A stretch of 64,000 nt of DNA from Paroedura picta (Eukaryota > Chordata > Lepidosauria > Squamata > Gekkonidae): the NCBI RefSeq assembly GCF_049243985.1, contig NC_135381.1, forward strand, positions 17,843,345 through 17,907,344, in the 5' to 3' direction. Of the stretch, positions 23,578 to 44,249 are shown piece after piece (position 1 is the stretch's first letter; the number at the start of each line of letters is the position of its first letter). The position numbers were made by a program, and so were the translations under genes. The notes beneath the pieces are model-generated. The model worked only from the letters and a program-made list of their open reading frames with translations. It made no database searches and had not been told where the DNA came from.

Positions 23578-26500
23578 ATGGCCTATCAGGGTTTCACTGC
23601 AGAATATTTGGGGATCCCCGCCGTGACGCGCGCCTACACCACCGCCTGCGTCATCACCACTGCTGCCGTGGTAACGGGGAGATTGATGGAGACGGGGGGG
23701 GGGGGAGGGAGGGAGCGCCGCTTCCTTACCTGCGGGGCTGCAGCCGTCCCTGCTCCTGGTCAAGAGGTTTTGGTTTCCTGTGGGGAGGGGGTCGCTAGGC
23801 CAGACTCTGGCTCTGCCTGTGATGCAAGGAGGGCAGTGGCTGCCTTGGTCCCTGGCCGCTTAAATGTCCCTCTCCATCTTTTCCTTGCCTGCAGCAACTG
23901 GATCTCCTCACCCCTTTCCAGCTGTACTTCAACCCGGATCTAATTTTCAGAAAACTGCAGGTGAGACACGCCCCCCCCCCCCCCAGTTTTCCATGCCCTG
24001 CTTTCCCAGGCAGTTTAGCAATAGGAGACCCAGCATGAGATGGGTTGACTTAATAAAGGAAGCCATGACCTTTAGTTCACAAGAACTGAGTGAGGATGTT
24101 AATGACAGGGTCCACTGTGATCTGTTATTTGGGAGCAACTTAGCAGTGCATGACACACAGAGACAAAATGAGCTCTGGAGGGGATGGGCAGGGACTGCTA
24201 TGCATGGCCTGTTGTTTCTTTGCAGATCTGGAGACTCCTCACCAACTTCCTGTTTTTCGGGCCCTTGGGATTCAGCTTCTTCTTCAACATGATATTCCTG
24301 TATCCTTTGTGCTTGGCCCCTCTCGTTTCCCCTGGTCTACTTGGATTTGTCTCCTGGTCAATCTACCCGGTTTTGAGATCTGTGCTGTGCTGCCTTTTGT
24401 CTCTGCATTCTAGGGCTCAGGCCAACTTGCATGTCTACAAGGGTAAGGCTCTAAGCAGAAGAACTAGCAGATGCAGTAACTGCATCAGTCATTCAGTTCA
24501 CTGCAACAAACCGCCTGAAAGACTGACACAGTTATTACAATTAGGATTGAGCTTAAGCCGTAGTAAAGACGTTAACCTTTTTCTTTGGTTTAACAGCTGG
24601 CACAGTCAGGAAACTTGTGACTAAGTTCCAGAAAGTCAGGCTTTGTTTGCTGAAAAGAGGTTGGAAGGAGGTGGCAATTTGTTCCATAACTGAGAACGTT
24701 TCATTTCCTTCCCATTCCATTTAAACCTTACTTCTTCCCTGAACTCCTTGAGTTGCTGCTGTTGTTTTCGGCCATTCACAGAAAGCCCCCCCCCAAATTT
24801 AACACCCTCTACCTCCTGCTTTGTATATCTAGGTGTAGAGACAAGATTAAGGAACTGCATAGCTGCGTGCTGGGAGATATACAATTGCTTCACTCTTCGA
24901 GCATACCAGAGCAAACCCTGTTGCAGCCTGGCTGCCACTTGAAGCAACTGAACTCGAAGTAGTGTTTGGTATTCTACAGAGATTAAAGCATTTTGGCATG
25001 CACTGTTAAATGGAGATGAGTGAAGGAGAAGTAGAGAATCCGTTGGGGTAGAAGGTTTGCAGTAGCACAAATGAATGACAGCAAAACCGAGTTATGTATG
25101 TTTCAAATTGTTAGGTGCTATAGGTGTCCATTTGAGCAGGGGTAGTCAACCTGTGGTCCTCCAGATGTTCATGGACTACAATTCCCATGAGCCCCTGCCA
25201 GTGTTTGCCACAGGTTGACTACCCCTGCTTTTGAGGACAGAAAGGTAGGATAAAGATTTTGTACATAAATCTGTATGTAGTCAAAATAAAAATGCAGATT
25301 GCTTCATACAAACTGCAATATTATTTTATAGTCTGTAGCTTTTTGTAAGACCCAGCTGTAAAATGCCAATATGGTACTTGTAATCACAAAACAAGTGCCG
25401 TACAATACACTCAGGGCCCTAGGAAGCAAACCAGATGCTTTCCATCTGAAGTAAGGAAGTTGCAGGACATTTATCCCAAGGATAAATTCCTTCCTGCTGC
25501 TGAAGGAAATATCCTGTTATCAGACATTAGCAGTAGACATGGGACCCTAAAAAAACCAAAACATAATACCAAATTCTGAGCCATGTTCCTTGCCCCTGCC
25601 ACTCTGGAACATGTCTGTCACTATCTAGAACAGCCTTTCTCAACCTTTTTACTATTGAGAAACCCATGAAACATTCATCGGGCTTTTAGAAACCCCAGAA
25701 GTTGTGCGATTATGCAGAATATGGTTGGGAAGCATAGCTGTGCACATGCCCACCCAGGGCCCCTCCCCATCCCTTCCTGAGCCATCATTGGCCATTTTGG
25801 GATAGGGGGCAGGTCAACATGGCCACATATGGTCATAGCACCTAATAAATGTTTAACAAATTGAAAAAATTCCTGAAAAATTAATTAACTCTCACCCATT
25901 CAGGAAACCCTTCCAGGGTTATCAAGAAGCCCCAGGGTTTAATGAAACCATGGTTGAGAAAGCCTGACCCAGAAGCTTCACCCTGCAGCCGTACGATGTC
26001 TTCAGAATTGCAGTGGTTAATACTCTGCTCTCAAGAGAGGACTTTGCAGAATGGGGTTGATTCAGTTTTGAGCTTCCCATCAGGCTGTTTCCTTCAGTGC
26101 AGTTTCTTGTATTCACTGGAGCAATTTTGCTATCCAGTCCACTAAATCTTCCATCTTTTAGCTTCCTTTACTGCTGCCTTCTTCCTTGGTCACAGGTACA
26201 GATACTGCCGCATGCTGGAAGAAGGCTCTTTCCGTGGAAGGACAGCTGACTTTATCTTCATGTTCCTTTTTGGAGGGTTTCTCATGACAGTATCCTTTTG
26301 GTTGAGCTACTGTGTATACTTCACATGGAGAAGAGTAGGATGGCTGTCACCTAAGCCTCTCTGCACTGCTTTCATGGTTGGTGGAAAGGAGGGCATGGCC
26401 CTGAACCATTTCCAGCATTCACACTAGTAGCATACTAGGGGGTGGGAACTGCAAGAGACAGATGACATTTCTGATCAGCTGAAATAGTTTGATATTATTA

Positions 26501-28616
26501 GACACTAGGTATGGCATTTGTCAGTCTGATTGTGATTATTTACTTCCTGAACCGCAACACCCTTTTTATTGGGTTTTACAAGTTCTCAAGTATTTTTAAT
26601 TTGCAAAGAGGATTCTCCAGGCCAGGGGATCACTTTACAGACTCTGGAGGGAGCATCTTTGCACTGCAATCTAGGACTTGCTCAATTGGTCTTGATGGAG
26701 GTAGAAGGATAACATTTTCTCTAAAGTAAAAATAGCTTTAAAATAGCAACACTAAAACTTGCTCTATGGCATTTGACTGCCTTAATGAAGTACCCACTTT
26801 ATGCAGTTTATGCAGTCCTATTAAGGTAACCCAACCAATATTTCCTCAGCCTCAGAATTCAACCTGGTTTGTTTCTCCAGCAGATGTCTACTATCTTGGT
26901 TCTGTTTACCTTCTGAAATAGCACCTGAGCAGATGTATCCTGTGCAGTGTGTTCAAATTGTGTCTAAAAACATACTTCACTACTTTTAACTAAGCATCCC
27001 TCCCTGCCTTTAGTGGCTTCCCTTTGGGGCCACTAGTTCATTTTAGGCATATCAAGATAGCAAAATCATGGTGGTATTCCTTAAGGCAATATGTCTCCCC
27101 TTTAAAAAAAGCAACTTCAGACTTTTATAAAGCACATGTATGATTTTCCTTTCACTCCATAGCTTGCAGCTTTTTGGTCTCTTTGCTGGCCTCTTCTTTC
27201 TAGGCCAGGCTTTCACCATCATGCTGGTGTATGTGTGGAGCCGGAGAAACCCTTATATCCGGATGAACTTCTTTGGTCTGCTGAACTTCCAGGCCCCATT
27301 CCTGCCATGGGTCCTGATGGGATTCTCACTACTGCTGGGCAACTCCATTCTCATTGACCTCCTAGGTAAGAGGGACTATGCTACAAAGTCAGGGGCAGTG
27401 AAATCATTCCTTCGGCACAGATGTGCAAAATATCTGTGGACAAGCATATTTACTACCTATTTAAAGAGAGGTGTGAGAGGGAGATTTACTGTGCAAGTTT
27501 TGAGCTTTCAATCTGCAGCAGCAACCCTCTGCAGCTATCTGGGAGGGGGGGGAGAATAAACAGAGGCTCTGGTTTATCACTGGGAGAGAGCTGCTTGGCT
27601 GCAGATTCAGGCATGAAACATGGAAGCACTGACCCTCATTGTTGGGCACAACAGTTCAGACACCTATATAAGCAACGCCCAGATTAAGAGATGTTAAAAT
27701 AGCCATGTTGGGTCTACAATAAAACATTAAATACAAAAGTCATTGAGCTCTTCAGAAGGCTTTCATAGGTTGGATGATCAGTGAGACAATGAAAGGGGTG
27801 GTGGCAAAGGAAGACCCTGCCTCCACAATCAGCAGCATGAAAAGAGTTGGGGTGTTTGGCTGGGGCTCTGCAGGGGGCAGAACATATCTATTCAAACAGT
27901 GCTTCTAGTTAAACTGGATAACTTAGTAATGCTGCTTTAGACAGACAGGGGCATCTATTGGGCATTCTTGTTTCTACAGGAATTGCTGTGGGCCATGTCT
28001 ATTACTTCCTTGAAGATGTCTTCCCCAACCAGCCTGGAGGAAAGAAATTACTACTTACACCAGGATTCCTGTAAGTCCTTGTTTGGTCCAGACCAATGAC
28101 CATTTAGAGCATTTAGGCAGCCCTTGAGGATTAACATTCAAGCAGGATCCAGGCTGCATGAAGAGTGATTGCTCCCATGGAAGAACCAGCATGTTCCTAA
28201 AAAGTCAGTACTGTGGCTTAGACAGATATGACTTCTTTCCCTGGGGCGCACTGATGGGGCAGGAAACTGGGTTGGAAGTGACCCATTAGGGTCAGGAGAG
28301 GAAAATGAACATGAAGCAGGGCTTTAATATCTCAGGAGGGCAAAAAAAACAGGGCTGATTCTAAATGCATAGTATATGTAGGTGGATGGACATACATTTG
28401 GTGGCAGACGCTGGATGGGGGCACACCCTCCTAGTTTTCACTTTGGATTTATTTTCTGTCGGGGCGGGCCTCTTCTGTCACAGGAAACTTGTGTTCGACC
28501 CTCCCGAGGAGGATCCTAACTACAATCCCCTTCCTGAGGAGAATCCTAACTTTAACCCTCCCCCAGAGGAGGCTCCTGCACCTGCTCAAGACCCAAACCA
28601 ACCACAGCTGCCATAG
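23578..28616 (+). CDS. DERL3: Derlin-3, ER-associated degradation factor, complete 7-exon CDS
   Basis: Multi-pass ER membrane protein of the rhomboid pseudoprotease family. Derlins help move misfolded glycoproteins out of the ER for p97 and proteasome disposal. Exons: 23578-23670, 23895-23960, 24226-24299, 26196-26289, 27170-27365, 27980-28070, 28484-28616. Phases agree and give 248 aa; human Derlin-3 is about 235-239. Derlin-3 rather than Derlin-2 is indicated by AVTRAYT near the start, [13 protein letters not shown] and [11 protein letters not shown] in the middle and the DERL3 neighbourhood. The WR motif is at 55-56. The block [19 protein letters not shown] and the stretch [20 protein letters not shown] are near invariant in the family. 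No rhomboid catalytic serine motif is seen. The C-terminal SHP box (p97-binding) of Derlin-1 and -2 is missing; instead the tail carries a doubled [10 protein letters not shown]-like unit and ends PNQPQLP. Introns 3 and 4 have U12-type donors. Confidence 0.97.
24300..24308 (+). other. U12-type splice donor of DERL3 intron 3
   Basis: The exon ends TTC CT and the intron opens GTATCCTTT, an exact match to the minor-spliceosome donor consensus. The acceptor at 26195 gives G TAC AGA TAC, restoring Leu-Tyr-Arg-Tyr as in other Derlins. TTCCTTTAC at 26163-26171 is a branch-site candidate with one mismatch to TTCCTTRAC. Confidence 0.75.
25137..25227. mobile_element. Fold-back hAT MITE, copy 5, internally shortened
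   Basis: CAGGGGTAGTCAACCTGTGG to CCACAGGTTGACTACCCCTG, flanked by CATTTGAG / CTTTTGAG (7 of 8 match). Belongs to the CCTGTGGTCC subfamily. Lies in DERL3 intron 3. Confidence 0.88.
25631..25965. mobile_element. hAT element with CAGCCTTTCTCAACC end
   Basis: Ends CAGCCTTTCTCAACCTTTTT and ATGGTTGAGAAAGCCTG. Flanks ATCTAGAA / ACCCAGAA match at 6 of 8. A relative lies at 42829-43160. Lies in DERL3 intron 3. Confidence 0.75.
26290..26298 (+). other. U12-type splice donor of DERL3 intron 4
   Basis: The exon ends CTC ATG ACA (Leu-Met-Thr) and the intron opens GTATCCTTT. The acceptor after CTTGCAG at 27169 gives CTT TTT GGT, rebuilding LMT-LFGLF as in the family. A TTCCTTTCACT stretch at 27146-27156, about 15 nt from the acceptor, resembles a minor branch site less closely. 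Confidence 0.72.
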
Positions 28617-29502
28617 CAATTAAGGCACAGTCATATCCCCTGCCTTATATGGTGTTGAACCAGATACAGATTGTCATCTCAGCAGAGCTGATTTGTATTC
28701 TTGTGCCACTCTCCTCCTTTCCACTGACAAGCTATGCTGCAGCTCAGGACATGGAAGGAGAACTCCGTAGAAGTATTGAATGTTGCAAAGGACTGGAAGA
28801 TGCATTTGCTGAACTCCATGGAAGTTACAGGCAAAAGACTCTACAGACTGGGCATTTAAAACCAGGTGGTTCAGCATCTTAAGTACCCTCAACTTCCACA
28901 TCAAGCCAGAAATTTTACTCTTATATGGCGGCTTCAAAAACACGGTAAAGAGAGCTGCCGCCTTTTCAGTTGTCACTGTGCTTTCCATGTGCCAAGACGC
29001 ATGGAATGAGGATCTGCCACAGAATTCAATTTACCTGTCTTTTTTCTCCAGCTTTCTAGGCCTCAGGTGCCTAAGACGTTTTGCACAGGCAGAAGCTACT
29101 GAAATCCTCAATCCAGGCCTGGCCCCGTTTTCCTACATCCCTCACCTACTCACCCCCAGGCTCTGTTGTTTTTTTAAAATGGGTAGCAAGTGTGTTTTAT
29201 ATTTCCTTCATGATTTCAGCAGGTAAAACCTCCTGCCTGGTTACTGATCCACTCATTCCCAATTTGCAGAAGGTGGCAACAGGCATCAAAGATAACTGGA
29301 AAGAATATGAAATCAAATTGACCAGGTCAGGAGAGAGAAAAAACACTGCCCATGGCTCAGTTCCATTTCTCCTTCTCTGTGGTCTGTACCTATAACATTT
29401 GGTAGCAGTTAAAAACGTACAAACCTGTAACCTTGACCCTACCCCCCATATGCTAATTAAGAGAGAAGATCCATATTTCCTTGCTGTGTAATCTAAGTGT
29501 GA

Positions 29503-29608
29503 AATAAAGTGGGTGCAAAATATGGCAGACGACATCTGTTCAGTACAAGTGCAAACCTTTCTGCTTCTCCTTTCTTCCACAATCACTTGAACTTACTGAC
29601 TTAATAAA
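29503..29608 (+). promoter_or_regulatory. Candidate DERL3 polyadenylation signals
   Basis: AATAAA occurs at 29503-29508 and again at 29603-29608, about 0.9-1.0 kb past the DERL3 stop. Each is followed within about 40 nt by T- or GT-containing sequence. No earlier AATAAA was seen after the stop, so a 3' UTR of about 0.9 kb is the simplest reading. Confidence 0.45.
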
Positions 29609-30263
29609 TGCAATCAGAATTATGAACAGTGGCGATGCTTATTTGCATTTATTCTTGCCTTGTGCCACAAGGAAGGCCTATATTTGGGACACAATATACA
29701 AAGCCTGACTGTCAAGTCTTTGCTAGATCATAGAAATAATGTTTGGCCCAAGATAATCTAATAGGCTTTGTGACAGAGTATGAATTAGGGCTAGGCTGTT
29801 CTCCACCTTTAAATTCAGTGCTGAGGCTGCTTGTACAGACTTATGATTCTGGTTGCAAAATGGGTGTGAACATGTATCAAACACAAGAAGTTCCTGCCAG
29901 CCAGGAGTACAAGATAGACACCAACATGCACTTACTTTGAGAACCAAGGTGAAAACAGCCCAAGTGCTTCTAAGGTTGCTCGGTCCAATATCACTCTCCA
30001 TACTTCTGCCTTTGCAAGACTGCAATGTTCTCAACATGGGTCCTTCTAGAATTGCCTTCAAGCTTGTACATTGACAATTAGAGGCAGCTATGGTACCCCT
30101 TACACTAAAGAGCAAATTTAATGAAGTGAACTCTGTGTCCAAGCACCATAACAGCAGGCTGTCTGCAGAGGGCTCTGAACTCCTTTCAGCAGTTAAAACT
30201 AAGAGGGAAGCCACCAGGAAAACAGAAGCCAGTCAACACTTGCTACTTTTTTCTTTCAAGAGG

Positions 30264-30541
30264 TAAAAGGTAAAGGTATCCCCGGTGCAAGCACCGGGTC
30301 CTGTCTGACCCTTGGGGTGATGCCCTCTAGCGTTTTCACGGCAGACTCAATACGGGGTGGTTTGCCAATGCCTTCCCCAGTCATTACCATTTACCCCCCC
30401 AGCAAACTGGGTACTCATTTTACCAACCTCGGAAGGATGGAAGGCTGAGTCTACCTTGAGCCAGCTGCTAGAATTGAACTCCTAGCCTCATGGGCAGAGT
30501 TTTCAGACTGCTGCCTTACCACTCTGCACCACAAGAGGCTC
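30264..30541 (-). mobile_element. Sauria-type SINE, full length with target duplication
   Basis: Minus-strand copy. The 3' end reads GGGGATACCTTTACC and the head GAGCCTCTTGTGG. A 12-bp direct repeat TCTTTCAAGAGG flanks it at 30252-30263 and 30542-30553, which fixes the boundaries. Confidence 0.88.
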
Positions 30542-31237
30542 TCTTTCAAGAGGAGATATAATCAAATCAATGCTGTTTCAGCATTTTTCCTGCCAGAGAC
30601 AGGAGTCTAATTTGTGCCCAGTATTGTAATATCGGGCTGAAGAAGCAACTGTGACTCTTGTAGCAGGAGGCAAGGTTTGACCACACCATCCCTGCTGTTG
30701 CTTGAAAGACATAAATTCAGCATAAACAGAAACCTCCATTAGGCTCATTCCTCCAGACTAACAGCCAGATGAGAATGTTGTAATCCTTTGTAAGAAACAC
30801 TCCTAATTTTGCTCTGTTTACCAGTCATCTCTTGGAGGAATTTGCCTCTACACCTCTACTGTAAAATAAGACTTACAACTGTTTCCACTATTAGCCCTGT
30901 CACTCCTTCCAAGTAATTTATTCAAATATTTATACTTTTCTCAGCACTGGGGAATCCAGGCCATAGGTGAACAGTCAAGAAAAAGGCCTCTGCCTCTGGC
31001 CACATCCAAGCTTAAATGCCTGTAACAAGATGGGGGAAATGCAGTTCAGTCCTGATACGTGTCTCTTCCTTCTCTCTGGCAAAGGTGTTTAGAATTCCAC
31101 TGCCCTGCAAGGAAGGCCGGGGTATCATCAGTCTGCATGCAGAACAGACAAACCACAGCTATACTGAAAATCATTAGCAGGAAAGGGGACGCCCACACTG
31201 GAGACATTTAATTGAAACCTGGATATTACTCACGTCT

Positions 31238-31243
31238 TTTATT
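31238..31243 (-). promoter_or_regulatory. Candidate SMARCB1 polyadenylation signal
   Basis: TTTATT on plus, AATAAA on minus, 228 nt past the SMARCB1 stop. It is the only clean signal near the stop and gives a short 3' UTR. Confidence 0.6.
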
Positions 31244-31470
31244 TAAAAAGTTGTTCACACTAGGTGAGGGAGGGAAGAAAGAAAGAAAGGCTCAGACAAC
31301 TGCCTCAGGTCTCTACTTGGACCCTTGTTCAACACGTAGCCATGAAGCCCCAGTCTTCTGATGTGCTGTTCTGTCAGTCCGAGGGTGGACAATTACAGCA
31401 AGACAGAGGCCAAAGGCTCAGTCCTTCACGGAAACAGTCTGGAGGTTGAATTCCTGCCACTTCAGGCCAA

Positions 31471-41120
<9,650 letters not shown>

Positions 41121-41589
41121 CCGGCTGGTTGTTTTCCTGCTGCGATATTGGAGATTTCCTGGCTGTTACCTGTACAAAAAGCAGAAGGTGTGTAGGTGTA
41201 GAGTCACATCTGACGCCATAGTTAAGGTTACACTTAACTCTTAAAAAGCATTTTCGGATGGCGAGGGCTGTTCCTAGATGGAATATGCTGCCTCAGAGTG
41301 TGGTGGCGACTAGTAACTATTATTGAACTTCTTGGTTCTAGTGATGTGTGTTTATATGTTTTTACTAAATATATGTACTTTATTTTAAATGTTTCATTAT
41401 TTATTTCTTATATTTATGTAAGAATGAAAGCCTTGTGGCTAAGCGTGGTTTATAGAGGGCTTAGAAATCATAATTTATACAGGTAAAACATGGCTCAATA
41501 ATAATATCTGATAATGACAACAGTGGTAACAGTAAAGACAAGAACATTTAAGGATAATTATATTTTTCTAATTGGACATTAACAGTTAA

Positions 41590-42828
41590 CTGAATCCTAT
41601 AAATTGGTCAATCCAGGATTGTTCTTTTGTTTGCTTAATGGGCATATCTGTGTGAGGGGTTCTGGGGCCCAGTAGATGTTGTTAGTTCAGTTGGCCTGTG
41701 CCTCAATGGAGAGGGAGGCATCCAGGATCATGCCCAGTTCCTGGCGGGGTGAGTCACTGATAGTTGCAGCCCATTCAGCTTGGGCAATCATGCCTCCTTG
41801 CTTGGACACTTTCTTCCTAGCTATAGGACCTTAGTTTTGAAGGGTTGAGCTTCAGATGACTCTGCTTGAGCCATCGCATCATTGCTTCCAGACATCTGGC
41901 TAAAGATTCTGGGGGTGAAGCAGGGTGGCCATCCATCAAGAGGAAGGGCTAGATGTCATCAACTTATTGGTGGCACCCTATCCTGAACCTCTGCACCAGC
42001 TGGGCAAGAGGGCACATAAAGATGTTAAATAAGATTGGAGAGAGGACTGCTGCCTGTGGAACTCCATATGTGAGTTGGTAGCAGCTTGATTGTCTTTCCA
42101 ATTGGTACTCTATCTGTGACCGTTGAGTACGAGATCAGTCATTGGAGGGCTGTCCCGGGTATCCTGGCATTGGTAAGGCAGTGAGCTAGAAGCTCATGGT
42201 TGACTGTGTCAAACGCTGCCATAAGATCTAGTAGCATGGGCAGCACTGACCCACCTCAGTCCAGTTAGTGATGGAGGTCGTTCGTCATGGTGACCAGCAC
42301 TGTTTCAACCACGTGGCCGGGCTGGAAACCTGACTGGGATGGATTTAGGACTGAAGCTTCATCCAGGAATGCTAATATTTAGACCTATGCAGCCTTTTCC
42401 ACCATTTCCCTCAGAAATGCTAGATGTGAGAGGGATAGATAGTTTTGCAGGCTCTCACAGATGGATGTTTTTTTTAGCATTGGGTCTACCACTGCCTCTT
42501 TCAGCCCCTCTGGGAATTCTCCTGTTGAAAGGTAGATGTTGATTATCTCCCAGAAGGGGGCCATCTATCCTTTTGCCAGCTGTTTTAAGTAGTCATAATG
42601 GGCATGTGGTCAGCGGTACTGATGCAAGCATTCTGTCCACCTCTGTCAGTGGGAATCACCTGAAGTCATTCAGTGTTCCCTCCAGAGGCAGCCAAGGGGC
42701 ACTAGTTCATGTTCAGTGTCCAAGGTTGGGGGTGGTCATGGTATAATGTCAAGATTTTGTCCGTGAAGTAGCTTGCAAATGCCTCACAGCTAATTTCTGA
42801 TTGAATGTAGTTTTGGTAATGGTGAGAG
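41590..42828 (-). mobile_element. L2-like LINE reverse-transcriptase remnant
   Basis: Minus-strand translation shows broken pieces of a non-LTR reverse transcriptase: LLDLMAAFDTVNHELL near 42190-42240, then a GSSPLSNLI...LYVP segment near 42010-42060. Many breaks; old copy. Confidence 0.65.
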
Positions 42829-43160
42829 CAGCCTTTTTCAACCTTTTGCCCATGGATGGAGGAACCCCTGGAATATTTTTCAGTCTTTGAGGAGCCCCAA
42901 AACCAGGCTGGAAGTGATGTCAGCTAGCCATGCCTCCCTGCCACATCAAAGGAAGTCTGGGGGGAGAGAAAGGAGGCAGTTTGAGGCAGGAGTCTGTCCC
43001 CTTTCCCAGGCATGGTAATTAAGCAAGAGCAGAACCACAAAGTCAATGGAAGTGGCTGGTTCTCTGCTTCCGTGGCAATGCCAGCAATAGCTTGTTGCTG
43101 AGTTCATAAAGGCTGGAGAAAGGCTGGGGTGGCCCAATTTTAGATGGTTGGGAATCCTTG
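42829..43160. mobile_element. hAT element, relative of 25631-25965
   Basis: CAGCCTTTTTCAACCTTTTG and GGAGGAACCCCTGGAATATT at the left, TGGTTGGGAATCCTTGG at the right. Inserted next to the LINE remnant. Confidence 0.6.
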
Positions 43161-43162
43161 GT

Positions 43163-43350
43163 TTGGACTAGGATATGGGAAAACTAGATTCAAATCCATA
43201 CTCTAATCCGGAACCTTGTTGAATGAATATGGGCTACATGTAACCCAGGTACATGTAGTCTCAGCCTAACCTACCTCAAAGGATTGTTTTGAGGATAAAA
43301 TATAGAAGAGAATAATGTTGTAGGTCACTTTAGGTCTCCACTGGGGAGAA
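43163..43350 (+). mobile_element. MIR-like SINE
   Basis: GGACTAGGATATGGGAAAAC, a degraded B box (GATTCAAATCC) and CAAAGGATTGTTTTGAGGATAA. Related to 13021-13262 and 53065-53240. Confidence 0.5.
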
Positions 43351-44249
43351 AGGCCATGCTGGTCTGGGCAGCAGGGACCTCCTCCCTAAATCCTTGTAGG
43401 CACTTAACAGATCCTCATACAGTACGTTTGCTTTCCTAAAATTGGAAGTGATTGAGGGCAGGACGAAAAACAGGGTGCATTGGATGAAGGAAATTTTCCA
43501 TTTGTATTGACTGGTCAGCTGATAGTGTGGTCCTAAATAGGATCACATGCTTCTTAGTTGAAGTCAGTGGTTTTAGAAGGGTGTAAGTCCACTTTGGATC
43601 CATTTCTTATTAGGCTGAACTACTTACTGGTTAACTCGTTTGATCAGCCAGTTAAGTATGTTGTTACCAATACAGAGCAGAGTGGATCACAGAATCTTAG
43701 TACTTTAGTTTTAAAAATATACACCAATACAATTTTGGAGAGTACATAAAAAAATGTAATGTTTCCTAGTAAAATACAATGCAAAATGTAAGAATAAACC
43801 TGTAACATGATACTGAAACGCATCTTATTCCTTCCCCTTTCCCCATGAATGCTTATGGGGGTCTATTTGGGAGTCCAAATTTATCAGCCAGTAATAAGTG
43901 GTCAACAATTTCTTGACAGATATCAAGGAGAGGATAGTGAAATCAGCTCTCGCAATCACAAATCTCTGTGGAAGAACAGTAAACACAAAAAAGTTCTCAA
44001 GCTGTGGCACTCTGCAACTGTAGATAACTGTGGAGAGGTGACAGAAGGCACCCAGTTTTACTTTGTGGATTTGACTGGCATCACAAAAAAAACTTCAAAA
44101 CTAAGTCCAGATTTTAGAATATAATACAAAAACAACAGCCTGGAACCCTGTGCCTGGAACCCTGTTGGATTTGACAAGTTATGAACTTAGGTAAATGGCC
44201 ACTGCAGTTAATTCCTCCTCATGTCAATGTGATGGTCTAAAAACACAGT

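Larger units (their letters stand above)
28617..31237. other. Convergent intergenic region, DERL3 to SMARCB1
   Basis: Holds the presumed DERL3 3' UTR and a Sauria-type SINE at 30264-30541. Otherwise I see nothing gene-like. Confidence 0.6.
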
